Shown here one piece after another: positions 45,807 through 56,176 of a stretch of 64,000 nt of DNA (the first letter of the stretch is position 1; every line of letters begins with the position of its first letter). The notes beneath the pieces are model-generated. The model saw only the letters and a list, made by a program, of their open reading frames with translations, searched no databases and was not told the origin of the DNA. The DNA lies in the NCBI RefSeq assembly GCF_009498275.1, contig NZ_CP045643.1:4774001-4838000 (forward strand), written 5' to 3'. This stretch comes from Streptomyces fagopyri. Lineage in GTDB: Bacteria; Actinomycetota; Actinomycetes; Streptomycetales; Streptomycetaceae. Made by a program: the position numbers and the translations under genes.

Positions 45807-45840
45807 CGGGGCTCCACGCACGTGTGGAGCCCCGCTTTCT
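45807..45840 (+). terminator. Rho-independent terminator of the ABC operon
   Basis: CGGGGCTCCAC pairs with GTGGAGCCCCG across a 6-base loop and is followed by CTTTCTT. The stem is 11 perfect pairs. Confidence 0.92.
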
Positions 45841-45907
45841 TGACATCCACTTCACCTCTGTCCGGGCACACTGGACAAAAGGGGACGCGCGGCGAGGAGG
45901 AACGGGG

Positions 45908-46201
45908 ATGGCGGAACCGCAGGGTGAGGGACAGCGGGGCGAGGGGCGGCAGGACGAGGGACAGCGGGGCGAGGGGCAGGGGAGTGAGGGGCCGCGGGGG
46001 GCCGGGGACCTCTGGGACGACGTCGTTCTCGACGAGGACTTCATACGGTCCGCGGGGACGGCCGAGCCGTCCGCCCGCTCCCGTATGCTCGCGGCCCGCT
46101 GGCGAGAAGGGGGACCGGATCCGCAGCCCTGGCGCTCCGACGAGCCGCCCGCGGGGTGGTTCTTCAGCAAGGCCCGCCGCCGCAGGTGGCGCCGCAAGTA
46201 G
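45908..46201 (+). CDS. Small Streptomyces protein of unknown function
   Basis: The 97-residue product has an acidic Gly/Glu/Gln repeat (residues 3-28) and a conserved-looking C-terminal part with DDVVLDEDFIRSA, RSRMLAARWREG, WRSDEPPAGWFF and a basic tail KARRRRWRRK. I recall similar proteins in other Streptomyces, always small and without function. The ATG at 45908 follows GAGGAGGAACGGGG. The repeat suggests that the N-terminus is variable in length. Confidence 0.75.
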   Translation: MAEPQGEGQRGEGRQDEGQRGEGQGSEGPRGAGDLWDDVVLDEDFIRSAGTAEPSARSRMLAARWREGGPDPQPWRSDEPPAGWFFSKARRRRWRRK

Positions 46202-46371
46202 CCGCGACGTCCGCACGCGGCCCGCGGTCACCGTCGCGCGGTCCTCGCGCCGTCCCCGCACCGCCCTCGCGCGGTCTTAATCGGTGGCGCCCAAAGCGGC
46301 TTACGGGCACAGTAGTTGTGTCCACGTCGCCGCATCCGGCCGGCGCCGCATTCTGGGAGAGGAGCGCGACG

Positions 46372-46434
46372 ATGTTCATCAGGAGCAGTTCGTCGAGCTC
46401 CCGACAGGGCAGCCCGCGGCGGGTTCCGGAGTAG
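46372..46434 (+). CDS. Possible 20-codon leader peptide
   Basis: ATG at 46372 with GGGAGAGGAG upstream opens a 20-codon ORF (MFIRSSSSSSRQGSPRRVPE) that ends 84 bases before the tRNA gene. The ribosome site is strong and the serine/arginine run is unusual, but no conservation can be shown here. It could be a small regulatory peptide or chance. The rest of 46202-46518 holds nothing else I can name. Confidence 0.35.
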   Translation: MFIRSSSSSSRQGSPRRVPE

Positions 46435-46518
46435 CCACCTCTCCGTCGAACCCGCTCCGCACGGGGGGCTGCCCGGGGCGGCCGCTTCGAGCGCGCATCT
46501 CGCGCGGGCCGCCCACCC

Positions 46519-46606
<88 letters not shown>

Positions 46607-46619
46607 CGAGACACCATGA

Positions 46620-46660
46620 CCGGACCCGCGAACCGCGGGCCCCGCGAGGGCCGGGTCCGG
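46620..46660 (+). terminator. Terminator after tRNA-Ser
   Basis: CCGGACCC (46620-46627) pairs with GGGTCCGG (46653-46660) with further pairing inside, 14 bases after the tRNA. Confidence 0.7.
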
Positions 46661-46852
46661 CACTTCCAGCCCGGAGCCCTTGGTGCCGCGCGCCAGGGGT
46701 CCCATGATCCCCGGTGGGCGCACGAACAGCTATGCGAACCCGCCGCGTTGCCGGGGTCGCCCGAAGACACCCGGTCCGAGGACGACCCTCCGCCTCGCGA
46801 GGCACCGCGTCCGACGTCGCGCGCCGATCCACCGGGGATCACGGGGCAGTCC

Positions 46853-47689
46853 TCAGCCCAGCAACCGTTCCAGCACCACCGCGATGCCGTCCTCGTCGTT
46901 CGAGGACGTCACCTCGTCCGCGACCGCCTTGAGTTCCTCGTGGGCGCCCGCCATCGCCACGCCACGCGCCGCCCAGGCGAACATCGGGATGTCGTTGGGC
47001 ATGTCGCCGAAGGCGATGGTGTCCGCGGCCCGTACGCCGAGGCGACGGGCGGCGAGGGAGAGCCCGGTCGCCTTGGAGAGGCCGAGGGGGAGAAGTTCCA
47101 CGATGCCCGCGCCCGCCATCGTGACGCCGACCAGGCCACCGGCGACCTGCGCGGCCACCGCGGCGAGCTCGTCGTCGGAGAGCGTCGGGTGCTGGACGTA
47201 CACCTTGTTCAGCGGCGCCGACCAGAGATCCGCGGCGTCCTTGATCGGCACGACCGGGAGCGGACCGTCATGCGTCCGGTACCCGGGGCCGACCAGCACC
47301 TCGCCGTCGAGCCCGTCACGGCTCGCCGCGAGCAGCAGCGGACCGACCTCCGCCTCGATCTTGGCGAGCGCCAGACCGGCCAGCTGCCGGTCCAGCGTCA
47401 CCGAGGTGAGCAGGCGGTGCTCCCCCGCGTGGTAGACCTGCCCGCCCTGGCCGCACACCGCGAGCCCCTCGTAGCCGAGGTCGTCGAGAATGTGCCGGGT
47501 CCAGGGCACCGCGCGGCCGGTGACGACGATGTGGGCCGCGCCCGCCGCGGTGGCCGCGGCGAGCGCGTCACGTGTCCGCGCCGAGACCGTGTCGTCGGAG
47601 CGCAGCAGCGTCCCGTCGAGGTCGGTCGCGACGATCTTGTACGGGAACGCTCCGGCGGGGCCGGTCGATCCGGTGGTGCGGCTGCTCAC
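46853..47689 (-). CDS. Cof-type HAD phosphatase, coupled to serS
   Basis: The 278-residue protein has motif [14 protein letters not shown] (about residue 20), motif [11 protein letters not shown], and motif [18 protein letters not shown]. It is a class IIB phosphatase, similar in layout to the gene at 35122-36039. Its GTG start overlaps the serS stop by four bases (GTGA), so it is translated with serS. Why a phosphatase is linked to seryl-tRNA synthetase is not known. Confidence 0.9.
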   Translation of the reverse strand: MSSRTTGSTGPAGAFPYKIVATDLDGTLLRSDDTVSARTRDALAAATAAGAAHIVVTGRAVPWTRHILDDLGYEGLAVCGQGGQVYHAGEHRLLTSVTLDRQLAGLALAKIEAEVGPLLLAASRDGLDGEVLVGPGYRTHDGPLPVVPIKDAADLWSAPLNKVYVQHPTLSDDELAAVAAQVAGGLVGVTMAGAGIVELLPLGLSKATGLSLAARRLGVRAADTIAFGDMPNDIPMFAWAARGVAMAGAHEELKAVADEVTSSNDEDGIAVVLERLLG

Positions 47690-48963
47690 TTGGAGATCGG
47701 CTCCAGGACCTCACGCCCGCCGAGGTAGGGGCGCAGCACCTCGGGCACCCGCACGGAGCCGTCGGACAGCTGGTGGTTCTCCAGGATCGCCACGATCGTG
47801 CGCGGTACGGCGCACAGGGTGCCGTTCAGCGTGGAGAGCGGCTGCACCTTCTTGCCGTCGCGCATGCGTACGGACAGCCGGCGGGCCTGGAAGCCGTCAC
47901 AGTTCGAGGCCGAGGTCAGCTCGCGGTACTTGCCCTGGGTCGGGATCCACGCCTCGCAGTCGAACTTGCGGGAGGCGGAGGAGCCGAGGTCGCCCGAGGC
48001 CACGTCGATCACCTGGAAGGGCAGTTCGAGGCCGGTCAGCCACTGCTTCTCCCACTCCAGGAGCCGCTGGTGCTCGTTCTCCGCGTCCTCGGGGGCCACG
48101 TACGAGAACATCTCGACCTTGTCGAACTGGTGCACGCGGAAGATGCCGCGGGTGTCCTTGCCGTAGGTGCCGGCCTCGCGGCGGAAGCACGGCGAGAAGC
48201 CGGCGTACCGCATGGGCAGTTGGTCGGCGTCGAGGATCTCGTCCATGTGGTACGCCGCGAGCGGGACCTCGGAGGTGCCGACCAGGTAGTAGTCGTCCTT
48301 CTCCAGGTGGTACACGTTCTCCGCGGCCTGGCCGAGGAAGCCGGTGCCCTCCATGGCGCGCGGGCGGACCAGCGCGGGGGTGAGCATCGGGATGAAGCCT
48401 GCTTCGGTGGCCTGCGCGATGGCCGCGTTGACGAGGGCGAGCTCCAGGAGGGCGCCGACGCCGGTGAGGTAGTAGAAGCGCGAGCCGGACACCTTGGCGC
48501 CCCGCTCGACGTCGATGGCGCCGAGCGCCTCGCCGAGCTCCAGGTGGTCCTTGGGCTCGAAGCCCTCGGCGCCGAAGTCACGGATCGTGCCGTGCGTCTC
48601 GAGGACGACGAAGTCCTCCTCGCCGCCGACCGGGACGTCCGGGTGGACCAGGTTGCCGAGCTGCAGGAGGAGCCGCTTGGTCTCCTCGTCCGTCTCGTGC
48701 TGCTCGGCGTCGGCGGCCTTGACGGCGGCGGCGAGTTCGCCGGCCTTCTTCAGCAGCCCGGCCTTCTCGTCACCGGAGGCCTTCGGGATCAGCTTGCCGA
48801 GCGCTTTCTGCTCGGAACGGAGTTCGTCGAAGCGGACGCCGGACGACCTGCGCCGCTCGTCGGCGGAGAGGAGGGAGTCGACGAGCGCGACGTCCTCTCC
48901 ACGGGCGCGCTGCGACGCACGCACACGGTCGGGGTCCTCACGGAGCAGGCGAAGGTCAATCAC
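47686..48963 (-). CDS. serS: Seryl-tRNA synthetase SerS
   Basis: The 425-residue enzyme charges tRNA-Ser with serine. It has the N-terminal coiled-coil arm (about residues 30-100) that grips the long variable arm of tRNA-Ser, and class II motifs: motif 2 [27 protein letters not shown] and motif 3 [17 protein letters not shown]. The start GTG at 48963 begins [11 protein letters not shown]. Its own upstream region holds nested inverted repeats (49006-49043). A tRNA-Ser gene lies about 1 kb downstream. Confidence 0.98.
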   Translation of the reverse strand: MIDLRLLREDPDRVRASQRARGEDVALVDSLLSADERRRSSGVRFDELRSEQKALGKLIPKASGDEKAGLLKKAGELAAAVKAADAEQHETDEETKRLLLQLGNLVHPDVPVGGEEDFVVLETHGTIRDFGAEGFEPKDHLELGEALGAIDVERGAKVSGSRFYYLTGVGALLELALVNAAIAQATEAGFIPMLTPALVRPRAMEGTGFLGQAAENVYHLEKDDYYLVGTSEVPLAAYHMDEILDADQLPMRYAGFSPCFRREAGTYGKDTRGIFRVHQFDKVEMFSYVAPEDAENEHQRLLEWEKQWLTGLELPFQVIDVASGDLGSSASRKFDCEAWIPTQGKYRELTSASNCDGFQARRLSVRMRDGKKVQPLSTLNGTLCAVPRTIVAILENHQLSDGSVRVPEVLRPYLGGREVLEPISK

Positions 48964-49005
48964 CCCACAAGGCTACCGGTGCGCGCTTCCGGCCATCGAC
49001 TCGAT

Positions 49006-49043
49006 ATTCCACTCCGTTACGTGTGTCACGTTATGAGTGGAAT
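49006..49043. promoter_or_regulatory. Nested inverted repeats upstream of serS
   Basis: ATTCCACTC (49006-49014) and GAGTGGAAT (49035-49043) enclose ACGTG-tgt-CACGT (49019-49031). The whole is nearly symmetric around 49025. It could be an operator or a leader hairpin of the serS mRNA. No T-box features were found. Confidence 0.5.
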
Positions 49044-49167
49044 GCCGGATCGAATCTCTTGATCATCCATTGCCGTCAATAAAAGGGACCCCACTCCCTG
49101 AAACGGGGCAGACGGCGGCGTTCCGGTTGACTGGACTCCCTTGTGGTGACCGGGATTTGAGAAGGGG

Positions 49168-49478
49168 TTGTCCACAGGCATCCGCCTATCGAAAAGTTAT
49201 CCACAGGCTGTGTGGAAGATCTGTGGACCACGGAGTTGATCGTTCCGAAAGCCGCATGCCGGGCAGCGAATTCCCGGGTCAAACCACCTCTACACCCACG
49301 TTCGAGTGGAAATGCTTCGCTCCAAAGGATTGATCAAGGCAAATGGGTGGACGAGGGGTGACGTGAGGGTCTGTGGACGAAGTGGGGGCCTGTAGGCCGA
49401 TTTGTCGACGATGTAGTGCTTCGTTGTCGACTTGTCCCCAGGTCGAGAAGCGCACCTGTGGATAACATCTGTGGATGA
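49168..49478. promoter_or_regulatory. DnaA box cluster between serS and pheA
   Basis: Boxes: TTGTCCACA 49168-49176 (+), TTATCCACA 49197-49205 (+), TCGTCCACA 49372-49380 (-), TTATCCACA 49457-49465 (-), TCATCCACA 49470-49478 (-). Weak ones lie at 49211-49219 and 49222-49230 (-). The 573-bp gap is AT-rich for this genome and has no gene. Boxes on the left face +, those on the right face -. A high-affinity cluster of DnaA boxes named D78 near oriC in S. coelicolor limits initiation; this may be its equivalent. Confidence 0.8.
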
Positions 49479-49536
49479 CGAATATCTGCAGGTAGGACCG
49501 GCCGGAAAGAGGCGTTTCGACGGCCCGGCGAGCTGC

Positions 49537-50469
49537 TCAGAACCGGCCGTCCTGGCAGCGTGCGAGCCAGTCCGAAGCGGCGGAGAACTCGCTGTCCGAC
49601 ATGCCCGCCCGAGGAGGGCGCACCTCCTTGGGGTCGACTTCCGCACGCGGGTACGAACCGAGGAAACGCACCTGTGGGTAGACCCGCTTGAGTCCCATGA
49701 GCGCCTCGCCCACCCGGCGGTCCGAGATGTGTCCCTCGGCGTCGATGGCGAAGCAGTAGTTGCCGATGCCCTCCCCGGTCGGCCGGGACTGCAGCAGCAT
49801 CAGGTTGACCCCGCGCACCGCGAACTCCTGGAGCAGTTCGAGGAGGGCACCCGGGTGGTCGTCGCGCTGCCAGACGACCACGGACGTCTTGTCCGCTCCG
49901 GTCGGTGCCGCGGGCCGGGCGGGTCGTCCCACCAGCACGAAGCGCGTCTGCGCGTTCTCCGCGTCGTGGATCTCGGTCTCCAGCGCCACGAGTCCGTACC
50001 TGGCCGCCGCGAACTCGCCCGCGAAGGCCGCGTCGTAACGGCCCTCCTGTACGAGACGCGCGCCGTCCGCGTTCGAGGCCGCGGACTCCCACAGGACGTC
50101 CGGCAGGTTGTTCCGCAGCCAGTTGCGCACCTGTGGCTGCGCGGCGGGGTGCGCGGTCACCGTCTTGATCTCCGACAGCTTGGTGCCGGGCCTGACCAGC
50201 AGGGCGAAGGTGATCGACAGCAGCACCTCGCGGTAGATCATCAGCGGCCTGCCCGCGACCAGCTCGTCGAGGGTCGTGGTGATGCCGCCCTCCACCGAGT
50301 TCTCGATCGGGACGAAGGCGGCCTCCACCTCGCCGTTGCGTACCGCGTCCAGTGCCGCGGGGACCGACACCATGGGGACGAGCTCGCGGGTGGCGGTCTC
50401 CGGGAGAGTGCGCAGGGCGACTTCGGTGAAGGTGCCTTCAGGACCGAGATACGCATAGCTGGCTGACAT
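49537..50469 (-). CDS. pheA: Prephenate dehydratase PheA
   Basis: The 310-residue enzyme converts prephenate to phenylpyruvate in phenylalanine synthesis. The catalytic domain starts YAYLGPEGTFTEVAL and holds VPIENSVEGGI and NAQTRFVLVG (the TRF motif). A C-terminal ACT domain (DHPGALLELLQEFAVRGVNL, LLQSRPTGEGIGNYCF) senses phenylalanine; the usual ESRP is QSRP here. The ATG at 50469 begins MSASYAYLG. A DnaA box cluster lies downstream of it and upstream of serS, not in its promoter. Confidence 0.97.
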   Translation of the reverse strand: MSASYAYLGPEGTFTEVALRTLPETATRELVPMVSVPAALDAVRNGEVEAAFVPIENSVEGGITTTLDELVAGRPLMIYREVLLSITFALLVRPGTKLSEIKTVTAHPAAQPQVRNWLRNNLPDVLWESAASNADGARLVQEGRYDAAFAGEFAAARYGLVALETEIHDAENAQTRFVLVGRPARPAAPTGADKTSVVVWQRDDHPGALLELLQEFAVRGVNLMLLQSRPTGEGIGNYCFAIDAEGHISDRRVGEALMGLKRVYPQVRFLGSYPRAEVDPKEVRPPRAGMSDSEFSAASDWLARCQDGRF

Positions 50470-50548
50470 GACCTCACCCTAATGGGCCTGGTGCGACCCG
50501 GCTCGCGGCCGCGGGAACAGCACCCGAAGGAGGACGCGCTCAGCCCGC

Positions 50549-51853
50549 TCAGCCCTCCAGCAGCCGCTGCCCCACGTACTCCCCCGGTGCCGCCCCGCCC
50601 GGCACCGCGAACAGTCCGCTCGCCTCGTGACGGATGAACGCGGACAGGGCGTCGCCCCGGTCGAGCTTGCGCTGCACCGGGACGAAGCCGCGCAGCGGAT
50701 CGGCCTGCCAGCAGACGAACAGCAGGCCCGCGTCGGGCACCCCGTCCGGGCCGAAGCCGTCGTGGAAGGAGAACGGGCGGCGCAGCAGGGCGGCGCCACC
50801 GTTCTGGTCGGGCCGGGTGATACGGGCGTGGGCGTTGACGGGGACGACCAGGTCGCCCGAGGCGTCGGTCTTGTCGAGGTCCATCGCGGTGGTCTCGGAG
50901 CCCCCCGACAACGGCGCGCCGGTCGCCTTCTTCCGCCCGATGACGTCCTCCTGGGCTCCGACCGAGAGCTTCTCCCAGTCGTCGAGGAGCATGCGGATCC
51001 GGCGTACGACGGCGTAGGAGCCGTCCCTCATCCACGCCGGGTCGCCGGAGGCGGGTACGAAGACGCGCTGGTCGAAGTCGGGCTCGGACGGTTTCGGATT
51101 CCGCGTGCCGTCGATCTGGCCCATCAGATTGCGGGCCGTCATGGGGCGGGAGGTGGCACCGGGTGAGCGGTTGAAGCCGTTCATCTGCCAGCGCACCCGG
51201 GCCGCGCCGTCCGCGTCCTTCTGGACCGCGCGCAGGGCGTGGAAGGCGACCAGCGCGTCGTCCGCGCCGATCTGCACCCACAGGTCGCCGTCGCTGCGTG
51301 TCCTGTCGAGGTGGTCGGAGGAGAAGTCGGGCAGCGGGTCGAGGGCGACCGGGCGCTGCTTCTCCAGACCCGTACGCGCGAAGAAGCTGTGGCCGAAGCC
51401 GAAGGTGACCGTCAGCGACGACGGGCCGGCGTCGCGGGCGACGTCCGTGTCCTCGTGCGCGGCCGCCTCGCCCGCCATCAGGCGCTGGGCCGTCGTCGAC
51501 CAGCGGCGCAACAGCGCGGCGGCCTCCTTGCGGCCCGCGCCGGGGGTCAGATCGAAGGCGACGAGATGGCCGCGGGCCTGGAGCGGGGTGGTGATGCCGG
51601 GCTGATGTTTCCCGTGAAACATCACCGTGTCCGCGCCCAGCGAGGTCAGGGGCGCGGACCGGTCGGCCGTGGGCGCCACCGCGTATCCGGCGGCGCCGCC
51701 GGCCGCGCCCAGCGCGAGCCCGCCGGCACCGGCGGTGCCGAGCAGCCGGCGCCGGGAGAAGGCCCCCTTGGGCCCCTGAGGAGGGGATTGGTCAAGGGTG
51801 TCCTGCCGGCCGGCGGTGCCCCTCGTGGAAGAGGCCTTGGACTGGTCAGCCAT
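50549..51853 (-). CDS. dtpA: Dye-decolourising peroxidase, Tat-exported (DtpA-like)
   Basis: The 434-residue haem peroxidase has a twin-arginine signal (SRRRLLGTAGAGGLALGAAGG, residues 33-53), the GxxDG motif MGQIDGTRNP with the distal Asp, and a NAHARI segment that probably carries the proximal His. In S. lividans the equivalent DtpA works with Sco and ECuC and the GlxA oxidase in copper-dependent development. It is the last gene of the copper operon. A parS-like string lies in its coding sequence at 51607-51620. The ATG at 51853 is separated from the upstream CopCD stop by 8 bases. Confidence 0.95.
   Translation of the reverse strand: MADQSKASSTRGTAGRQDTLDQSPPQGPKGAFSRRRLLGTAGAGGLALGAAGGAAGYAVAPTADRSAPLTSLGADTVMFHGKHQPGITTPLQARGHLVAFDLTPGAGRKEAAALLRRWSTTAQRLMAGEAAAHEDTDVARDAGPSSLTVTFGFGHSFFARTGLEKQRPVALDPLPDFSSDHLDRTRSDGDLWVQIGADDALVAFHALRAVQKDADGAARVRWQMNGFNRSPGATSRPMTARNLMGQIDGTRNPKPSEPDFDQRVFVPASGDPAWMRDGSYAVVRRIRMLLDDWEKLSVGAQEDVIGRKKATGAPLSGGSETTAMDLDKTDASGDLVVPVNAHARITRPDQNGGAALLRRPFSFHDGFGPDGVPDAGLLFVCWQADPLRGFVPVQRKLDRGDALSAFIRHEASGLFAVPGGAAPGEYVGQRLLEG
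51607..51620. promoter_or_regulatory. parS-like string inside the dtpA coding sequence
   Basis: GTTTCCCGTGAAAC has one mismatch to parS, at the centre. It is in dtpA codons for MFHGKH, a segment conserved in DyP peroxidases, so it may be a chance match. Confidence 0.4.
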
Positions 51854-51861
51854 GGTGTGGT

Positions 51862-54027
<2,166 letters not shown>

Positions 54028-54040
54028 GGTGATCCCTCCC

Positions 54041-54526
54041 TCAGTGCCCGGTCTTCGGGTTGTACGTCGCGGACTTGACCGGCATGGAGACCTTCACCGT
54101 GCCGGTCCTGGCGAAGTGGAGCGTCAGCGACACCTTCTCGCCCTCCCTCGGTCTGTGGGTGAGCTTTTCGAACATGAGGTGGTTGCCGCCGCTCGCGAAG
54201 GCGAGCGTGCCGTCCGCGGGTATCGCGAACGACTTCTCCTCCTCCATCGCGCCGCCCTTGGTGGAGTGCAGCGTGACGTCGTCGGAGAGGTCGCTGGTGA
54301 CCGAGGTGAGCGTGTCGGTGCCACCCGAGTTGGTGACGGTGAAGAACCCGGCCGCCATGGTGTCCGCCACGGGGGCGGGCATGTAGGCCCCGGTGACCGT
54401 CAGTTCGGGCTTGGAGGACGCGGAGGACGCGGAGGACGCGGAATCGTCCGAGCCGCAGCCCGCCAGTGCCAGTGCCAGTGCCAGCGCCGCGGCCGTCAGC
54501 GCCGCGGCTCCCATGGGTCGCCTCAC
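54041..54526 (-). CDS. ecuC: Copper chaperone PCuAC family (ECuC-like lipoprotein)
   Basis: The 161-residue protein has a lipobox (LALALAGCGS), a Ser/Ala linker (DSASSASSASSK) and a PCuAC domain with the Cu(I) site: GAYMPAP, His in VTLHST, and GGNHLMF, giving the H(M)X10MX21HXM-type ligands. It takes copper to Sco and cytochrome oxidase. The GTG start at 54526 overlaps the sco stop by four bases, so the two are coupled. The equivalent ECuC in S. lividans is extracellular and lipid-anchored. Confidence 0.92.
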   Translation of the reverse strand: MRRPMGAAALTAAALALALALAGCGSDDSASSASSASSKPELTVTGAYMPAPVADTMAAGFFTVTNSGGTDTLTSVTSDLSDDVTLHSTKGGAMEEEKSFAIPADGTLAFASGGNHLMFEKLTHRPREGEKVSLTLHFARTGTVKVSMPVKSATYNPKTGH

Positions 54527-55176
54527 GGGTTCTCCCCCTTGATCAGCTTGGGGAGGTCCTTGGTGTAGTCGTCGACGGTGGCGGCCTCGCTGTACAGCAC
54601 ATAGCCCTTGTCGGTCTTCGGCGAGAACGCGATGACCTGGGTGCCGTGCACGGAGACGAGCTTGCCGTCCTTGTCCTTGGTGGTCGGCTCGATGGTGATG
54701 CCGAGGGTCCGGGCGCCGGCCTGGACGGTGGCGAAGTCGCCGGTCAGGCCGGTGAAGTCGGGGTCGATCCCCTTGAGCCATTTGCCGAGCGCGGCGGGGG
54801 TGTCACGTCCCGGGTCGGTGGTGACGAACACGACGCGGAGCGCGTCCTGCTCGGCCTTGGGGAGCTGCTTCCTGGCGACGGCGAGGTTGCTCATCGTCGT
54901 GGGGCAGACGTCGGGGCAGTGGGTGTAACCGAAGTAGATCAACGTCGGGCGACCCTTGGTCTCCGCGAGGAAGTCGTACTTCTTGCCGTGGGTGTCGGTG
55001 AGGACGAGATCCGGTTTCTCGAACGGATTGTCGAGGACCGTCGCGGCCCGGCCGGATCCGGCTTCGGCGGACACGTCGGCGATCGGCTTGCTGCCGCCGT
55101 CACCGCTGCCGCAGGCGGAGAGGCTCAGTGCGGCGGCGGCGAACAGGGCGGCGGCGGCATACGTCTTCTTGCGCAT
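54523..55176 (-). CDS. sco: Sco1/SenC copper chaperone
   Basis: The 217-residue lipoprotein has a lipobox LSLSACGSG, the copper-binding motif CPDVC in THCPDVCPTTMSN (residue about 92-96) and the distal His in VSVHGTQVIAF. Sco delivers copper to the CuA site of cytochrome c oxidase. In S. lividans it is needed for growth at low copper and for development. The ATG at 55176 is used. It is coupled to the downstream ecuC gene by overlap and follows a large palindrome (55203-55266). Confidence 0.95.
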   Translation of the reverse strand: MRKKTYAAAALFAAAALSLSACGSGDGGSKPIADVSAEAGSGRAATVLDNPFEKPDLVLTDTHGKKYDFLAETKGRPTLIYFGYTHCPDVCPTTMSNLAVARKQLPKAEQDALRVVFVTTDPGRDTPAALGKWLKGIDPDFTGLTGDFATVQAGARTLGITIEPTTKDKDGKLVSVHGTQVIAFSPKTDKGYVLYSEAATVDDYTKDLPKLIKGENP

Positions 55177-55202
55177 AGAAAAATGTCCCAGATGTGAGGG
55201 CT

Positions 55203-55266
55203 CCGGTGTGCACCGGGGTCGTACGGCTCCGTCGACGGAGCCGTACGACCTGCCGGTGCACACCGG
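55203..55266. terminator. 64-bp nested palindrome between ycnI and sco
   Basis: The inner part (55218-55249) is a perfect 32-bp palindrome around GTCGAC. Outer arms CCGGTGTGCACCGG (55203-55216) and CCGGTGCACACCGG (55253-55266) add more pairing. As RNA this is a very stable hairpin inside the operon. No T-run follows on the minus strand, so it may attenuate or stabilise rather than end the transcript. Confidence 0.8.
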
Positions 55267-55283
55267 ACGGGGTGCTGTGGGCC

Positions 55284-56030
55284 TCAGGCGCCGACGCGCC
55301 GGCGGCCGGCCACCACGCCGTACGCCACGCCCGCGACGCCGACGACGATGCCCACGACGCCCAGCACGCGGGCCGTGGTGTCCGTGTCGGAGGAGGAGGA
55401 GGAGGAGGAGGAGGCCGAGGCGGTGTCCTTGGCGGCCGGACGGGAGGTGTCGGAGGCGTCCTCGGCGGCGCTGGAGCCGTGGTGGCCGTCCTCGGAGGCG
55501 GCGGAGAGGGCGAGGACCGGAGCCGGGTTCTCGGGCTCCTCCGCACCCTCCTTCTGCGGCTCGATCCAGCGTACGACCTCGTTGTTGTCGTACGTCTGGA
55601 TCGCCTTGAAGACCAACGCGTCGGCGTCCTCGGGCAGCTGGCCCACGGAGAGCGGGAACTTCTGGAAGAAGCCCGGCTCGATGCCCTTGCCGGTGGCGGT
55701 CCAGGTCACCTTGGAGACGGCCTCGGAGATCTTCTCGCCGTGGATCGTGAGCGGCTTGGCCAGCTTGCTCTTGGTGATCTTCACGGACCAGCCCTCGAGC
55801 GGCTGCGGCATGACGGACGCGAGCGGGTGATCGGCGGGGAGGTTCACCTCGACCTTGGTGGTCGCGGAGTCGTCACGTTCGTTGGGGACCTTGAAGTCGA
55901 CGACGGCGTACCCGCCCTTGGCGGCGGGGCCCTCCGGCTGGACGCTGACGTGCGCGAAGGCCGGGACGGACAGGGCGAGAACGGCCGAGGCGGCGACGGC
56001 ACCGGCGGCGGCGATACGGGAAGCCTTCAT
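55284..56030 (-). CDS. ycnI: YcnI-like copper-binding membrane protein (DUF1775)
   Basis: The 248-residue protein has a signal peptide ending AFA, so the mature protein starts HVSVQPEG with a copper-binding N-terminal His as in YcnI. It then has the DUF1775 beta-sandwich (about residues 30-165), a Ser/Glu-rich linker (SASSSSSSSSDTDTT) and one C-terminal transmembrane helix (VLGVVGIVVGVAGVAYGVV). It probably passes copper to Sco or CopCD. The ATG at 56030 is taken; GTG 56042 is an alternative. The linker is encoded by a GGA-type repeat (55390-55413). Confidence 0.9.
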   Translation of the reverse strand: MKASRIAAAGAVAASAVLALSVPAFAHVSVQPEGPAAKGGYAVVDFKVPNERDDSATTKVEVNLPADHPLASVMPQPLEGWSVKITKSKLAKPLTIHGEKISEAVSKVTWTATGKGIEPGFFQKFPLSVGQLPEDADALVFKAIQTYDNNEVVRWIEPQKEGAEEPENPAPVLALSAASEDGHHGSSAAEDASDTSRPAAKDTASASSSSSSSSDTDTTARVLGVVGIVVGVAGVAYGVVAGRRRVGA

Positions 56031-56176
56031 GGAAGAGGACACTCCACTTTCAGTCCGATGAGGAAGGGGTGTGCGCGCCGACAGCCGCGGAGCGGAGCCC
56101 CGTGCGGGGCGTCGTCGGGCACGCGCGCGTGCCGCACGGCGGCGGCCCCTTCGTGATCGTGAAGTGGTGCGCCGTG

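Noticed and set aside
48964..49167. T-box leader for serS
   Set aside because: No T-box sequence or specifier loop was seen. The inverted repeats have a different form.
51607..51620. parS-like string in dtpA as a functional parS site
   Set aside because: It falls in codons for a segment conserved among DyP peroxidases (MFHGKHQPGI), so selection on protein could explain it. Kept only as a low-confidence feature.
56031..56176. CsoR operator before ycnI
   Set aside because: I looked for a GC-rich palindrome of the TACCC...GGGTA kind and found none.
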